Of a DNA stretch of 61,260 nucleotides, positions 46,780 to 56,678 are shown piece by piece. The notes under the pieces are model-generated. The model ran no database searches, had not been told where the DNA came from, and saw only the letters and a program-made list of their open reading frames with translations. The number at the start of each line of letters is the position of its first letter. The stretch's first letter is position 1. The position numbers were made by a program, and so were the translations under genes. Source of the stretch: a virus; the IMG/VR virus record IMGVR_UViG_3300035698_013754, positions 1 through 61,260 of that record; one strand, 5' to 3'.

Positions 46780-49485
46780 ATGGTAGCTCCCGCAATAGCA
46801 TCTAAAGTTGGAGTTGAATTATTTGTTGGTGGCTTGTCCAGCTTCAAAAGCAAGATGGGGCAGGCTGCCAGCATCCTTGGTATGCTGAAGCCGAAAGCAA
46901 CCCTCATTGAGGGGGCTTTTAAGGGTCTTGGTAACACCATATCCGGTTTTGCAAGCGGAGCTGTAAGAACACTTCAATATGCTTTAGGAGATTTAATCTC
47001 AAGTGCTATTCAGGGGGTTATTACGCAACTTAAGGAGATGGGTACAGCCATCATTGAGAGTGGTGACGAGTTCCAAAGACTTAACATAAGGTTGAATAGG
47101 TTCAACTTAAATAATTTGACTGATTCTGGAATGGACTACAACGCAGCAATCACTGAATCCATAAAGCTCACTAAAGATCAGATCATGTGGACGATGAATC
47201 TCGGTGGTTTGACTCCATACGCTTCTTCAGATATTGCAAATGTTTTTTCATTAGCAAGGTCATACGGTTTTGTTGCCGATGAAGCACAAGAATTGACTGA
47301 AAGTATTCTTGACTTCAGCGCAGGTATGGGACTTGGCAATGACCAGATCGAGAGAATCGTTGTCAACTTTGGACAGATGATGCAGCAGGGCAAGATCACT
47401 GGAACGGAACTTCGGGATCTTGGCCGTGGCTCATTAGTTCCTGTCAACAGAGTCCTTGCCAGGGTTGCTGAAAATTTAGGTATAACAAAAGACGGACTGA
47501 ATGACCTTCGAAAAGCTGGTGAAACTGATCCAAAGTGGTTTGTTGAAGCCTTCAACCAGATTGTTGCGGAAGATTTTGAAGGTGCTTCTAAAAACATGCT
47601 GAAGGTTATGACCGCTTCTATTCAAAACATAAAAGACCTAGTTGTAGATGGTCTTTCAGCTTTTACAACATTGCCTGTATTTGAAACTATCGCAGGTAAA
47701 TTTAATAGTATAGCAGATGGTTTTTACGAAATAATTGGCGGCAAAGAGACACTCCGTAAAGATTTCATTGCAAATCTGGAAAAACTTGGTGAATCCATAT
47801 CCAGGATAGTTGAAAAGATACTGGAGTTGGGTGGTGGAGGTCAAGGCATTGCCGATACCATTATTGCTGGTTTAGGATCCCTTGCAGATTGGGTCGAAGC
47901 CAACGAAGATAATATTGTAGCTTTTATTGAAGGATTAGTTGCAGACCTTAAATGGTTGGGGCAGACCATAAGAGATGTTGTTGTTCCGTGGATTCAAGAT
48001 AAATTGATACCTACGTTAGAAAGGTTTGGTAAATGGTTCAAAGAAAATGAAGATGTAATAATGCCGATAATAATAGCAATCGTTCTGGCATTTCTAGCAT
48101 GGGAATTAAGTATGATTGCATGGCGCATAGCAATTACGGTTGCAATACATGTTGTTTTAGGTGCATTAACCTTTGCCGCCAGTGTTATCCTGTTTCTTTG
48201 GACAGTTATACAAGTGGCTACACTAACTTTTGTATTATATGTTGAAGGAAAATTACTGGACCTTGCAAATTTTGTAAAAAGTTTATTTACCAGTGGGGAT
48301 TGGGAAACGTCTGGAGAAGGAGCAATTCACGGACTACAGCGTGGACTAGATAGTGCTGCGCCAAGCCTATACGATTCAGTATATGACATTGGGGATAATA
48401 CGCTGGGAACATGGAATGGCTTTTGGGGCATGGACTCTCCATCGAAAGTGATGGAGAACTCAGGTGTTAATCTCATGCAGGGTGTAATAAACGGGTTGGC
48501 TAGTTCAGCCCAAAGTGTTTACAATACAATAATTAATATTGCTAATGAAGCAATAAGGCTGTGGAACTCTATATTTGATACGCATTCCCCATCAAAGGTA
48601 ATGGAAACGTCTGGAGAAAACATAATGGATGGACTTTCCAGAGGTTTGCAAGAAGGTGGTAAAAGAGCTATAAAAATATCGAAAGATACAGCAGAAACGA
48701 TTAAGAATACCCTGGGAGCTGGCGGCGGAGCAGGAACGAATCCGTTTGGTAATGCAACTGCAGGGTCAAATACATTTCTAGGTCCGGAAGGCGATCTTAT
48801 GCGTGAAACAAAGAAGATGGTAAAGTCACCAGCCGAATGTCCTCCATGCCCGGACAACGCTATTGCAGAGCGCATTTCAAGCGGAGTTTCGTCTGGTATG
48901 AGTAGTGCCGTTGCAAGTATAGGGAAGGTTTCTTCAGCTAGTATTTCTTCCATTGAGGCAGGCGTTGCATCTATTGAAGGCATTTCTGAATTATCCAGAA
49001 CATCTATTGAAAAACATCACACAAGGAATATGAAGGGAATTACAAAGGTAGCTGAAGATGCTTCTTTCAATATAATGAGAATGAGCAGAGATAACCATGA
49101 GAAAATACTTACCTATAACGTAGGTGCGCTTGGTGAAGTTAAAACACTTGGCAAAAACGCTACAGGGGCTATGTCCAGAATAAGCCGAGATGCTCATGAG
49201 AAAATACTATTAAATAGCAGAACCTCTATTGGAGAAGTTGTGCGTGTCGGTGATGCGGCAATTCTAGGCATTGCTGATATATCCAAATCTTCCAGAGTCG
49301 CGCTAGAAACAGCAAGGGGTCAAACACCTGGAACTCAGATGCAAACATCTCCAACAACCGTTTTTGTTAGCCCTGTAGCAAACAAGGTGATTCCACCCTC
49401 AAATAATAATGTTACTATAAACAATAAATACCCAACACAGAAAATATTATTCGATGACGAACAGGGTCTATATGCAATATCGTAG
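46780..49485 (+). CDS. Tape measure protein
   Basis: 901 residues behind GAGGTGAA. The tape measure domain is recognisable by GKITGTELRDLGRGSLVPVNRVLARVAENLGIT near residue 210. A long hydrophobic block (about 425-490) and PSKVMENSGVNLM-type repeats (with a second PSKVMETSGENIM) are typical. The C-terminal third has alpha-helical repeats with SIGKVSSASISSIEAG patterns. At about 1.5 angstroms per residue the tail would be near 135 nm. Confidence 0.85.
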   Translation: MVAPAIASKVGVELFVGGLSSFKSKMGQAASILGMLKPKATLIEGAFKGLGNTISGFASGAVRTLQYALGDLISSAIQGVITQLKEMGTAIIESGDEFQRLNIRLNRFNLNNLTDSGMDYNAAITESIKLTKDQIMWTMNLGGLTPYASSDIANVFSLARSYGFVADEAQELTESILDFSAGMGLGNDQIERIVVNFGQMMQQGKITGTELRDLGRGSLVPVNRVLARVAENLGITKDGLNDLRKAGETDPKWFVEAFNQIVAEDFEGASKNMLKVMTASIQNIKDLVVDGLSAFTTLPVFETIAGKFNSIADGFYEIIGGKETLRKDFIANLEKLGESISRIVEKILELGGGGQGIADTIIAGLGSLADWVEANEDNIVAFIEGLVADLKWLGQTIRDVVVPWIQDKLIPTLERFGKWFKENEDVIMPIIIAIVLAFLAWELSMIAWRIAITVAIHVVLGALTFAASVILFLWTVIQVATLTFVLYVEGKLLDLANFVKSLFTSGDWETSGEGAIHGLQRGLDSAAPSLYDSVYDIGDNTLGTWNGFWGMDSPSKVMENSGVNLMQGVINGLASSAQSVYNTIINIANEAIRLWNSIFDTHSPSKVMETSGENIMDGLSRGLQEGGKRAIKISKDTAETIKNTLGAGGGAGTNPFGNATAGSNTFLGPEGDLMRETKKMVKSPAECPPCPDNAIAERISSGVSSGMSSAVASIGKVSSASISSIEAGVASIEGISELSRTSIEKHHTRNMKGITKVAEDASFNIMRMSRDNHEKILTYNVGALGEVKTLGKNATGAMSRISRDAHEKILLNSRTSIGEVVRVGDAAILGIADISKSSRVALETARGQTPGTQMQTSPTTVFVSPVANKVIPPSNNNVTINNKYPTQKILFDDEQGLYAIS

Positions 49486-49492
49486 GTAAAAA

Positions 49493-52039
49493 ATGGCTGA
49501 TCTGAAAATTCTTGTTCCTGAAGGAACGACAAACTACATCGAAAACCCGTCCATGCGTTTTGCTACAACTGATTGGAACGCTGTTGGATCAACGCTTACG
49601 AGGGTTTTGGATTATGCGCGCTTCGGAATAGCATCCTTGAAGATCATAACCGCTGGTGCAGCATTGAACGAGGGTGCTTATTACCGTGTGAACGACTTAT
49701 CCGGAATAAACGATGCTGTCGTTGCAAGCGTGTACGTCCGTGGTACTGGAAAAATTCAGGTTCGCCTAATAGATAACCCTACTGGAGAAGAATGGAAGTC
49801 AAGTTCCGTAATGCTTCGGGACGATCTATGGCAAAGAGTAAGTGTGGTCGGGCGTAGTACCGGAACAAACGATATGCGCCTGTACATTGAAACAGCAGAT
49901 GATACCGCAAAAGCAGTAACGATGTATGTGGATGCCGCACAGATGGAAATAGGAGGATATCTCACAACCTATTGTGATGGGAATCAGCCTGGGTGCCGTT
50001 GGAATGGTGTGTGGGATGCAAGCACATCTACAAGAAGTGCATACACCAGAGCGGGTGGCCGGTGGGTCACTATGTCTGGAAAGGGAAGAGATTTAGAAGA
50101 CATTTATATGACCGTTTCAACCGGAATGGGCGTTGCTTCCGTATACAATAACAGGCAATCTTATTCTCATTCTCCTGGTGGATTCCTTGACAATGTGAAG
50201 ATTAATGAACGCTCTATTTCCATGAATTTCCATGTAAAGAACAAGAGTATACCCAGGACTGTAAGACAAGTAAATTCACTTAAGAACCTTCACAAATTAA
50301 GACAGACACTTATCGATGTTATCAAGCCTGATAAAACAGGTGGTAACGAGCCGTTTTGGATCGAATACAAGGATGGTGATAAACCTCTCTATTTACAAGC
50401 TCATTACAATGGTGGGCTTGAAGGTGATTGGGATGTGCGCAATAAGTATGTGATGTCATTCCAAGTTCTATTCATTGCTCCGTCACCACTTATGATCGAG
50501 GATGATCAAGATAACTACAAGATAGACTTTAGCGACTCGAACTATTTCAAAGGAGTTGCTGGAAGAATAGATGGAGAATGGAGTGACTTGAACGGTGGGA
50601 TGTGGTATTCCACTGGAATTTACGATGGATTGATCCGGCAATTCGCTTTAGGACCTAAAGGCGAAGTCTATGCAGCCGGAAGATTCAATGTTGTCAACGA
50701 CAAGGCTGGTGCATTAAACCAGAGTGCGCCTGCTTGCAGCGCAGCCAGGTGGACTGGGGAACAGTGGGAATCGTTCGATGTTTCCATTACTCCAGCCGAC
50801 GCTATAGTTTACGCAATTGCCGTAGCTCCGAATGGCGATGTTTATGTTGGCGGATCATTTACTAACATAGGGATTGTTGCGGCAGCAGGCATTGCAAAAT
50901 ATGATCCAAATACAGAGGTTGTTTCTGCCCTTGGAGCTGGTGTCACTGGAGGGAATGTTTTAGCCATACGGGTTGCTCCTAACGGTGATGTTTATGCAGG
51001 CGGATCATTCACATCTGCAGGTGGGAATGCTGCTAACTATATTGCAAGGTGGGATGGTTCGAGTTGGCAGGAAGTTGGCGCACAGGTTGGACTGAATCAA
51101 GCTGTGTATGATCTTGAAATCACCAAAGACGGAAAAACAATCTATGTAGGTGGAGATTTTACTGACGAGAACAATGATCCAGGCACACTTACTGAATATG
51201 TGTGTCAGTATGATGTTGCGTCAAATGTGTTTTCTGCTCTTGGGTTGGGATTCGACAGCTCAGTTTACAGAGCGAAACTATCTGATGCTGGTGAGTTGTA
51301 TGTTGCTGGTGCTTTCACGCTCTGCGGTACACAATCAATGAAATACATCGCAAAGTGGAATGGATCTATGTTCGTTCCAATGGGAGCTAACGACCGAACC
51401 ACAGGAGTTAGGGATATGAGCATCAATAAGGATGGGGATATTCTTATTTGCTGGAATGACAACGAACTTGGACCAACACAGAATAATACCGGTGCAGAGA
51501 TATGGAACGGATCAGCATTTACCTATGTCGACGTACAACCAAAAACCGATACAGCTTCATCTATAGCATTGATATACGCCTGTATCTACGACGCTAAAGG
51601 AGATATATTCTTCGGGGGAGAACACTTTGGTTTTGCTACCGGTGATGCAGTAACAGCCTATTACTCAACTTATTCTGCGATAACTTATATTGAGAATGAG
51701 GGATCTGCAGAAGTCAGCCCTAAGATTTACATAAAGGGAGAGGGACGGTTGAGATATATCGAGAACCAAAGTACAAAGAAGAAGATATTGTTTAATCTTG
51801 ATATTCTTGAAGGCGAAGAAGTATTTATTGATTTCGGCGCAGGTAAATTCTATTCAACTACTCGCGGAGACCTATTCTATTCACTTGAACAAGGGTCAGA
51901 TTTCCGTGGATTTACGCTGATACCTGGTGAAAATAAAATCGCAACATTCATAAGCAATGATGTTGGTGCTATGATGTATATGTACTTCACACCTACCCAC
52001 TGGAGTTCTGACGCAACCCAACATGGCGAGAGTTTATAA
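49493..52039 (+). CDS. Distal tail protein with propeller-like insertion
   Basis: 848 residues. Residues 1-190 look like a carbohydrate-binding beta-sandwich (ENPSMRFATTDWN, YVDAAQMEIGGYLTTY). Then comes a Dit-like core (SISMNFHVKNKS, LHKLRQTLIDVIKP, FQVLFIAPSP). The middle (about 375-740) has repeats of the form APNGDVYVGGSFT and KYIAKWNGS, a beta-propeller. The C-terminal strands (ITYIENEGSAEVSPKIYIKGEG, LIPGENKIATF) complete the tail domain. It forms the hub base and probably binds host surface sugars. Confidence 0.7.
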   Translation: MADLKILVPEGTTNYIENPSMRFATTDWNAVGSTLTRVLDYARFGIASLKIITAGAALNEGAYYRVNDLSGINDAVVASVYVRGTGKIQVRLIDNPTGEEWKSSSVMLRDDLWQRVSVVGRSTGTNDMRLYIETADDTAKAVTMYVDAAQMEIGGYLTTYCDGNQPGCRWNGVWDASTSTRSAYTRAGGRWVTMSGKGRDLEDIYMTVSTGMGVASVYNNRQSYSHSPGGFLDNVKINERSISMNFHVKNKSIPRTVRQVNSLKNLHKLRQTLIDVIKPDKTGGNEPFWIEYKDGDKPLYLQAHYNGGLEGDWDVRNKYVMSFQVLFIAPSPLMIEDDQDNYKIDFSDSNYFKGVAGRIDGEWSDLNGGMWYSTGIYDGLIRQFALGPKGEVYAAGRFNVVNDKAGALNQSAPACSAARWTGEQWESFDVSITPADAIVYAIAVAPNGDVYVGGSFTNIGIVAAAGIAKYDPNTEVVSALGAGVTGGNVLAIRVAPNGDVYAGGSFTSAGGNAANYIARWDGSSWQEVGAQVGLNQAVYDLEITKDGKTIYVGGDFTDENNDPGTLTEYVCQYDVASNVFSALGLGFDSSVYRAKLSDAGELYVAGAFTLCGTQSMKYIAKWNGSMFVPMGANDRTTGVRDMSINKDGDILICWNDNELGPTQNNTGAEIWNGSAFTYVDVQPKTDTASSIALIYACIYDAKGDIFFGGEHFGFATGDAVTAYYSTYSAITYIENEGSAEVSPKIYIKGEGRLRYIENQSTKKKILFNLDILEGEEVFIDFGAGKFYSTTRGDLFYSLEQGSDFRGFTLIPGENKIATFISNDVGAMMYMYFTPTHWSSDATQHGESL

Positions 52040-53253
52040 TGGGTGCGACGTATGAAATTTGGTTAACAGACGATGGTGGAAGAAAACTATTCCCTTTAGA
52101 TAAGTACGCCAACTTCTCCTACTCCAGATCAACTTCCTACTTAGGAACATTGCAAATACAGTTCACTTTTAAGGAGTGGAATGAAATGGTTACACCTTTC
52201 TTCCGTCCTGATTGGCGAATTGATATATGGCGTTCTCCTGCTTATGGATATCGGATGCGCAGGGAAGAAACCTATTTATTACGAAAGCCTGAAGTGAACA
52301 CACGTGATGAAGATGGCGTTGATATGATCATGCTTCGTGGGCGTAATGGAATGGATCTTCTGAATAGGCGTTATGTCATTCAGTACGACGATACAGCCTA
52401 TACAACGAAAACAGATTATATCGATGATATGATGAAGGCCGTTGTTCGTGAACAGATGCTTTATGGGAGCTGTCTGGACATCGATGGTGTTGTTGATAAT
52501 GACAGGGCATTGCCGCAGGGTGAGTTTACTGTACAGGAAGATGCTTCTTTAGGACCCGAAATAAAAAAAACATTCCCAGATATGAATGTGTTGGATCTCA
52601 TGAAGGAATTGCAGCAGTTATCTGTATCAAAGAACTATAAGGATTCCGATAACAAAAAGATATTTTTTGGTATCGTTCCTGTTGAGCTGGACGGAACACT
52701 TACCACGCTTGATGAACCTTCTGCCAGGACAGGGTTTCAATTCCAGACATTCGCAGATAGACGCGGAAGAGATCGTACAGATGGCGTTGAATTCTCTGTT
52801 GATAATGGGAACCTGAAAGCACCTATGTATGTTGACAATCACCTTGAAGAAAGAAATGCTGTGGTGGTGAAAGGAACTGGGACAGGAATTGACAGGGCTT
52901 CATACGAACTTGAGAATTTGAACCTGATCAGCAGGTCAAGATGGAATCGATGTGAAATTGTTAGAAACGCATCTTTGGATGACGATGATGAAGCAATGAA
53001 AGCTGAAGCCAATGTAGCCCTTGGTGAAGGAAGACCTATTATTGCTATTGATTGTGCATTTTTGAACTCACCAGGAAGTGAGAATACCCCACAAAGCCTG
53101 TATGGGATTGATTGGGATCTCGGTGATACACTTCCTGTGAATTATGCAGGCAAGCAATTCGAAGTAGATGTATTTAATGTTTATGTTTCAGTGAACGATA
53201 AAGGAGTTGAAAACATAAGCGGAAGGAGTGAGCAATTTGGTGATGCCGAATAG
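52039..53253 (+). CDS. Tail hub protein (gp37-like)
   Basis: 404 residues overlapping the Dit stop by one base. The opening YEIWLTDDGGRKLFPLDKYANFSYSRS and the body with LRGRNGMDLLNRRYV, NVLDLMKELQQLS and RNAVVVKGTGTG match the siphovirus gp37-like family that forms the tail tip hub. The length is normal. It is preceded by Dit and followed by a fibre-type gene. Confidence 0.7.
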   Translation: MGATYEIWLTDDGGRKLFPLDKYANFSYSRSTSYLGTLQIQFTFKEWNEMVTPFFRPDWRIDIWRSPAYGYRMRREETYLLRKPEVNTRDEDGVDMIMLRGRNGMDLLNRRYVIQYDDTAYTTKTDYIDDMMKAVVREQMLYGSCLDIDGVVDNDRALPQGEFTVQEDASLGPEIKKTFPDMNVLDLMKELQQLSVSKNYKDSDNKKIFFGIVPVELDGTLTTLDEPSARTGFQFQTFADRRGRDRTDGVEFSVDNGNLKAPMYVDNHLEERNAVVVKGTGTGIDRASYELENLNLISRSRWNRCEIVRNASLDDDDEAMKAEANVALGEGRPIIAIDCAFLNSPGSENTPQSLYGIDWDLGDTLPVNYAGKQFEVDVFNVYVSVNDKGVENISGRSEQFGDAE

Positions 53254-53821
53254 AAGTTTGGGTGAACTATCCAAAAAACTTCATAAAATAGAAACAAATA
53301 TCAGGCGACTTGAATCGTTGATCCAGAAACCGTCTTTTGGTGTTGGCACAACATTCCCAACTAATCCAGCGACTAACTCTGCTTACTACAGAACTGATTT
53401 GGGATATATATTCTATTATACTGGCGCAGAATGGAGGTCAGAAGAACAGCATTTCGGCGGGACTTTATTATGTAGCGTTGGCGACACAAATAATATCGCA
53501 CAAGCTATGAATATATATGATGCGGATTATGCGGTCAGTTGGATTAGTCTCCGTACTCTCCCCGCCAGTCCCAATGATGACACTGACTATTTTACTGTTT
53601 TTGTAATATCTCAAAATTTAACCAGAGCTTCTGATACAGTTCACTACAGTTTCGACGCTAAAGACGACGCAGATGATGATTGGACAGCCAGAGATGTAGC
53701 CCCAACAATTGCTGATCCTGGTACAAATTTTCATCACTTAGCGGTGGGGGTTGATATAAACAATTCCCCTGGAGATTTAATTATTCACTTCGACATTTTT
53801 TATTACTGGATCGCCACATAA
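53237..53821 (+). CDS. Tail tip or fibre protein
   Basis: Candidate starts are GTG 53228, TTG 53237 and ATG 53243; AAGGAG is best spaced for TTG 53237. The N-terminal coiled coil (LSKKLHKIETNIRRLESLI) is followed by GTTFPTNPATNSAYYRTDLGYIFYYTGAEW, a motif frequent in phage tip proteins, then a beta-rich C-terminus. It is the last rightward gene. Confidence 0.6.
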   Translation: MVMPNRSLGELSKKLHKIETNIRRLESLIQKPSFGVGTTFPTNPATNSAYYRTDLGYIFYYTGAEWRSEEQHFGGTLLCSVGDTNNIAQAMNIYDADYAVSWISLRTLPASPNDDTDYFTVFVISQNLTRASDTVHYSFDAKDDADDDWTARDVAPTIADPGTNFHHLAVGVDINNSPGDLIIHFDIFYYWIAT

Positions 53822-53829
53822 TCAAAAAA

Positions 53830-53941
53830 CGCTATGTTTTAGCGAATATTAGACAAAATTGATACCTGAGTACCATATATACCATTACTCTTCAGTCCAT
53901 TGGTGTCCACAGAAAAGAAAAACCCACCTGTATGGTGGGTT
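53830..53941. terminator. Convergent terminator region
   Basis: AACCCACC (53921-53928) and GGTGGGTT (53934-53941) form an eight-base-pair hairpin. On the minus strand it is followed by TTTTTCTTTTC, a strong terminator for the replication operon; on the plus strand the T-tract is short. A smaller CGCTA/TAGCG hairpin lies at 53830-53844. The 164-base gap holds no gene. Confidence 0.7.
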
Positions 53942-53985
53942 CTCTATTCGTTATGATGGATTATTACGGTTTTATTTACCTCCTT

Positions 53986-54363
53986 TTATTTTTCAACAAC
54001 TTTTTGGAATTTGACCGACGGCTTTCCGGTCTTCTTGAATTCTTCAATTTCTGGATGAGATTCGGCATACTTTTTCATTGCAACCATATCCCAACCATCA
54101 CGCCCTTTCGAGTACACCGCCATCAGATGATTTCCTCTGAAAGTCTCTCCGAGATCCAAAACTGCGTTCTTGATTTGATTAGTAAGCAACTTGACTTTTT
54201 CAACCATCTCCGGGGAAGTTGCAAATTCTTCCTCAATCTCCCTTATCTCCTGTACTATTAGCGGAGTCATTACCGAATCAATCATGGCCTGTTTCTGTTC
54301 CATGCGCTTTGATTCCTGCTCACGATATCCATGTAGCATGTCCAGCATATCTTTTAGATCCAT
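53986..54363 (-). CDS. Conserved phage protein of unknown function
   Basis: 125 residues behind AAAGGAGCGTGGT. The centre, LDLGETFRGNHLMAVYSKGRDGWDM, and the C-terminal HPEIEEFKKTGKPSVKF are a known conserved pattern in phage recombination clusters. An N-terminal coiled coil precedes it. It may bind DNA or help recombination, as neighbours suggest, but its role is not established. Confidence 0.65.
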   Translation of the reverse strand: MDLKDMLDMLHGYREQESKRMEQKQAMIDSVMTPLIVQEIREIEEEFATSPEMVEKVKLLTNQIKNAVLDLGETFRGNHLMAVYSKGRDGWDMVAMKKYAESHPEIEEFKKTGKPSVKFQKVVEK

Positions 54364-54375
54364 ACCACGCTCCTT

Positions 54376-54717
54376 TTACCGTAACCTACTTATGATGTCC
54401 AGAATAGCGTAGTATTGCGGGTTGAACAACATCTTTATCGCAGGTATTAACACAAATGGAGCGATTATAAGTGCTAGTGACCCAAACACAACCAATGTAA
54501 TTTGACCCACTTCTGCGTTCATATCATAATTATCGTCAGGGTTGATTTTCTTTGCATAAGAAATTGCAAATACTCCACCCGCAATAAGGATTGCAACTCC
54601 AACCAAATAACCAAACGCATCAACGTAAACTTGCCTGAAGAGAATCTCCCATAAAACGGGTGCCGTGCTTTCGATCATATCAATCAGTTGTTGTAAAACA
54701 TTTCCAATCGTATCCAT
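54376..54717 (-). CDS. Membrane protein, 113 aa
   Basis: Two clear spans (FGYLVGVAILIAGGVFAISY and LVVFGSLALIIAPFVLIPAI) follow a helical N-terminus. AAGGAGGAATAA lies before the ATG. It lies within the replication operon; a holin-like or envelope role is possible but no family is recognised. Confidence 0.6.
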   Translation of the reverse strand: MDTIGNVLQQLIDMIESTAPVLWEILFRQVYVDAFGYLVGVAILIAGGVFAISYAKKINPDDNYDMNAEVGQITLVVFGSLALIIAPFVLIPAIKMLFNPQYYAILDIISRLR

Positions 54718-55989
54718 TTATTCCTCCTTCTTGATTAATTCTTCCTGACCCATCGAACGCAGGGCTTCGGAGTGACCCGAATTGATCTCTTTGATAGAGT
54801 CTTCGGATGGTGCCTGGCTAAAGTCTGCGATGCCCATTATCTTCAGCAGGCATTTGACATGAACAGGTTGCATCTTCTTGGTTGAAGATTCTCCGATAAG
54901 CCACTTGCAGAACTCGTATCGCTTGGTCTTCTTTCCGTTGAAGATGGTGTCGATTGCTGAAGCAAGAACCTTGCGATCCCTGGCTTCTATAACAATTTCC
55001 GCTTTCTGCATCTTGTAATTCGCCGTCATTACAACAACCATGTTCTCGAAATGTTCCTTGAAGTTGACAGGATCGTATGGTCTGGTGATTGGTTCGTTGG
55101 CAATAGGCGGTTCTTCTGGTTCAAGTTCCTGGGCAGGTTCAGGGACAACTTCCTGGACAGGTTCTTGGTCAATAAAGACTTCATCTTCTTCAACATCCAC
55201 AGCTTCAGCATCGATCAGTTCTGGAAGGGCTTCTTGTGCCATGACATCCAATGCACGACTACCCCATCCACCTGAAACTTCGATATGAACCATCCAGCTC
55301 TCTCCGCGTGACAACTTTCCACCTATATTGCGGGTGATCTCTTCAGGCTGCCGTGTCAGAACCATAGGTATTCCCGTGATATCCTTGCTTGCCAATCGTG
55401 CAAAATGATCGATTGCTGCTAACTCCCTGGAAATTGCCGCGATATCCTTTATACTTCCTGCACGGAATTCAAGGAATCCCACACGAATATGCGATATTTC
55501 AGGAACAACCACATTCAGTCTGCCGGTAGGTTCTAACATCACATTGACATTTTGATCCTTCGCATTCTTGTAAGAATAGATTGGAGCATCGATGTCAATC
55601 GGTTTCTCGATGAAATCTAAGCCTTCCTGCCCAACAGGTCTACCGTTCCTTACCAGGACAACTCCATCGTCGTGCCTGCGGTAGAAGATCCAGTAATCGC
55701 CTGCATCCGTGGATCCTGCCATGGCGATCATTCCGCCTTTTGAATAGCACTCGTAGTTTGCATCCCACACTTCTGAAACTGTGGGGAACGCAAGGCGGAT
55801 GTTGATAGCCGTCGGCTTTTCTCCATATGCTTTGCGGAATTCTTCTTCACATTCAGGTTGATTCTTGAATGTCACTCGAAAATAATCGAGGTCTTTCGGG
55901 TAGCCTGTCTTCGGATCTTTGATCCCTTTACGGATATGTCCCAACCTTAAAAATGCTTTTGGTACGTTTGTTAATCCATTGATCGGCAT
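54718..55989 (-). CDS. Phage recombination-associated protein (RDF/metal-binding-like family)
   Basis: 423 residues behind AAGGAGGTAAC. The N-terminus, FLRLGHIRKGI...GYPKDLDYFRVTFKN, then AYGEKPTAINIRLAFPTVSEVWDANYECY, matches phage proteins annotated as recombination directionality factor-like or metal-binding, often placed beside ssDNA-binding or nuclease genes. The middle has a proline-glutamate linker (about 280-300), followed by a helical C-terminal domain. The exact activity is not established. Confidence 0.6.
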   Translation of the reverse strand: MPINGLTNVPKAFLRLGHIRKGIKDPKTGYPKDLDYFRVTFKNQPECEEEFRKAYGEKPTAINIRLAFPTVSEVWDANYECYSKGGMIAMAGSTDAGDYWIFYRRHDDGVVLVRNGRPVGQEGLDFIEKPIDIDAPIYSYKNAKDQNVNVMLEPTGRLNVVVPEISHIRVGFLEFRAGSIKDIAAISRELAAIDHFARLASKDITGIPMVLTRQPEEITRNIGGKLSRGESWMVHIEVSGGWGSRALDVMAQEALPELIDAEAVDVEEDEVFIDQEPVQEVVPEPAQELEPEEPPIANEPITRPYDPVNFKEHFENMVVVMTANYKMQKAEIVIEARDRKVLASAIDTIFNGKKTKRYEFCKWLIGESSTKKMQPVHVKCLLKIMGIADFSQAPSEDSIKEINSGHSEALRSMGQEELIKKEE

Positions 55990-55998
55990 GTTACCTCC

Positions 55999-56364
55999 TT
56001 AGTAACCTAAATCTTTTTGTACTCTTGCAACCGTTTTATCGTCTGGTTCCGGTGGGATCAATTCTCCCCACAAATCAGGTAGGTTGCGTATAACCTGATA
56101 GAACTGTTTTGAAGCACGTTCGTTATCGATTTCTACTGTAGAGTTTCTAATCCTGCCAATGAACTCAACATTACCGTGTTTTGGACACTTGATATAACAT
56201 TTGTTCTCACCTATGACTTGGAGGACTATAAGATTGCGATTGCATATTGAGCAGACATAGTTTTCAATCACTTCATTGATCTCGCAAGGATCAAATCCTT
56301 CCGATAAATTTAAGTCGTGTAATGCAGCAGAATCTTTAGTGACGTTGAAAACTTGATTAGTCAT
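55999..56364 (-). CDS. Zinc-ribbon hypothetical protein, 121 aa
   Basis: CSICNRN and CYIKCPKHG, about 20 residues apart, form a zinc ribbon in the middle of the protein. The start overlaps the upstream stop by ATGA and has only a weak ribosome site, so coupling is likely. Function unknown; location in the replication operon suggests nucleic acid binding. Confidence 0.6.
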   Translation of the reverse strand: MTNQVFNVTKDSAALHDLNLSEGFDPCEINEVIENYVCSICNRNLIVLQVIGENKCYIKCPKHGNVEFIGRIRNSTVEIDNERASKQFYQVIRNLPDLWGELIPPEPDDKTVARVQKDLGY

Positions 56365-56678
56365 ATTTTCTTATAGCCCCGGTTCACCCGCATTTCCATA
56401 GGAGATTCGTATCCATCGGCATTCATTGGATCATGCTCAAGAAGGAGGATACGTTCCGATACGATTCGGATTATTTCAGAATAGCTTGTGTTTTCAGGGA
56501 CGGTTCGATCATACCAACGCTCCCATCCATCCGGGTCCAGTTCACGCAGTTTGGCAATGGCTTCCTGTGAAATCTTTTTACCCAACGCCTTACCCTGTTC
56601 GACTAGGATATCTTGCTGTTCCTGCAATCGTTCTTGTGCGGTCATGTAGTCCCAAGGAGCTGTTCTGGTTTTACTCAT
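56361..56678 (-). CDS. Hypothetical protein, 105 aa
   Basis: ATG 56678 behind AAAGGAGATAA overlaps the upstream stop by ATGA. Helical and charged (QERLQEQQDILVEQGKALGKKI), with WERWYDRTVPENTSYSEIIRIVSERI. No family recognised. Confidence 0.55.
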   Translation of the reverse strand: MSKTRTAPWDYMTAQERLQEQQDILVEQGKALGKKISQEAIAKLRELDPDGWERWYDRTVPENTSYSEIIRIVSERILLLEHDPMNADGYESPMEMRVNRGYKKI

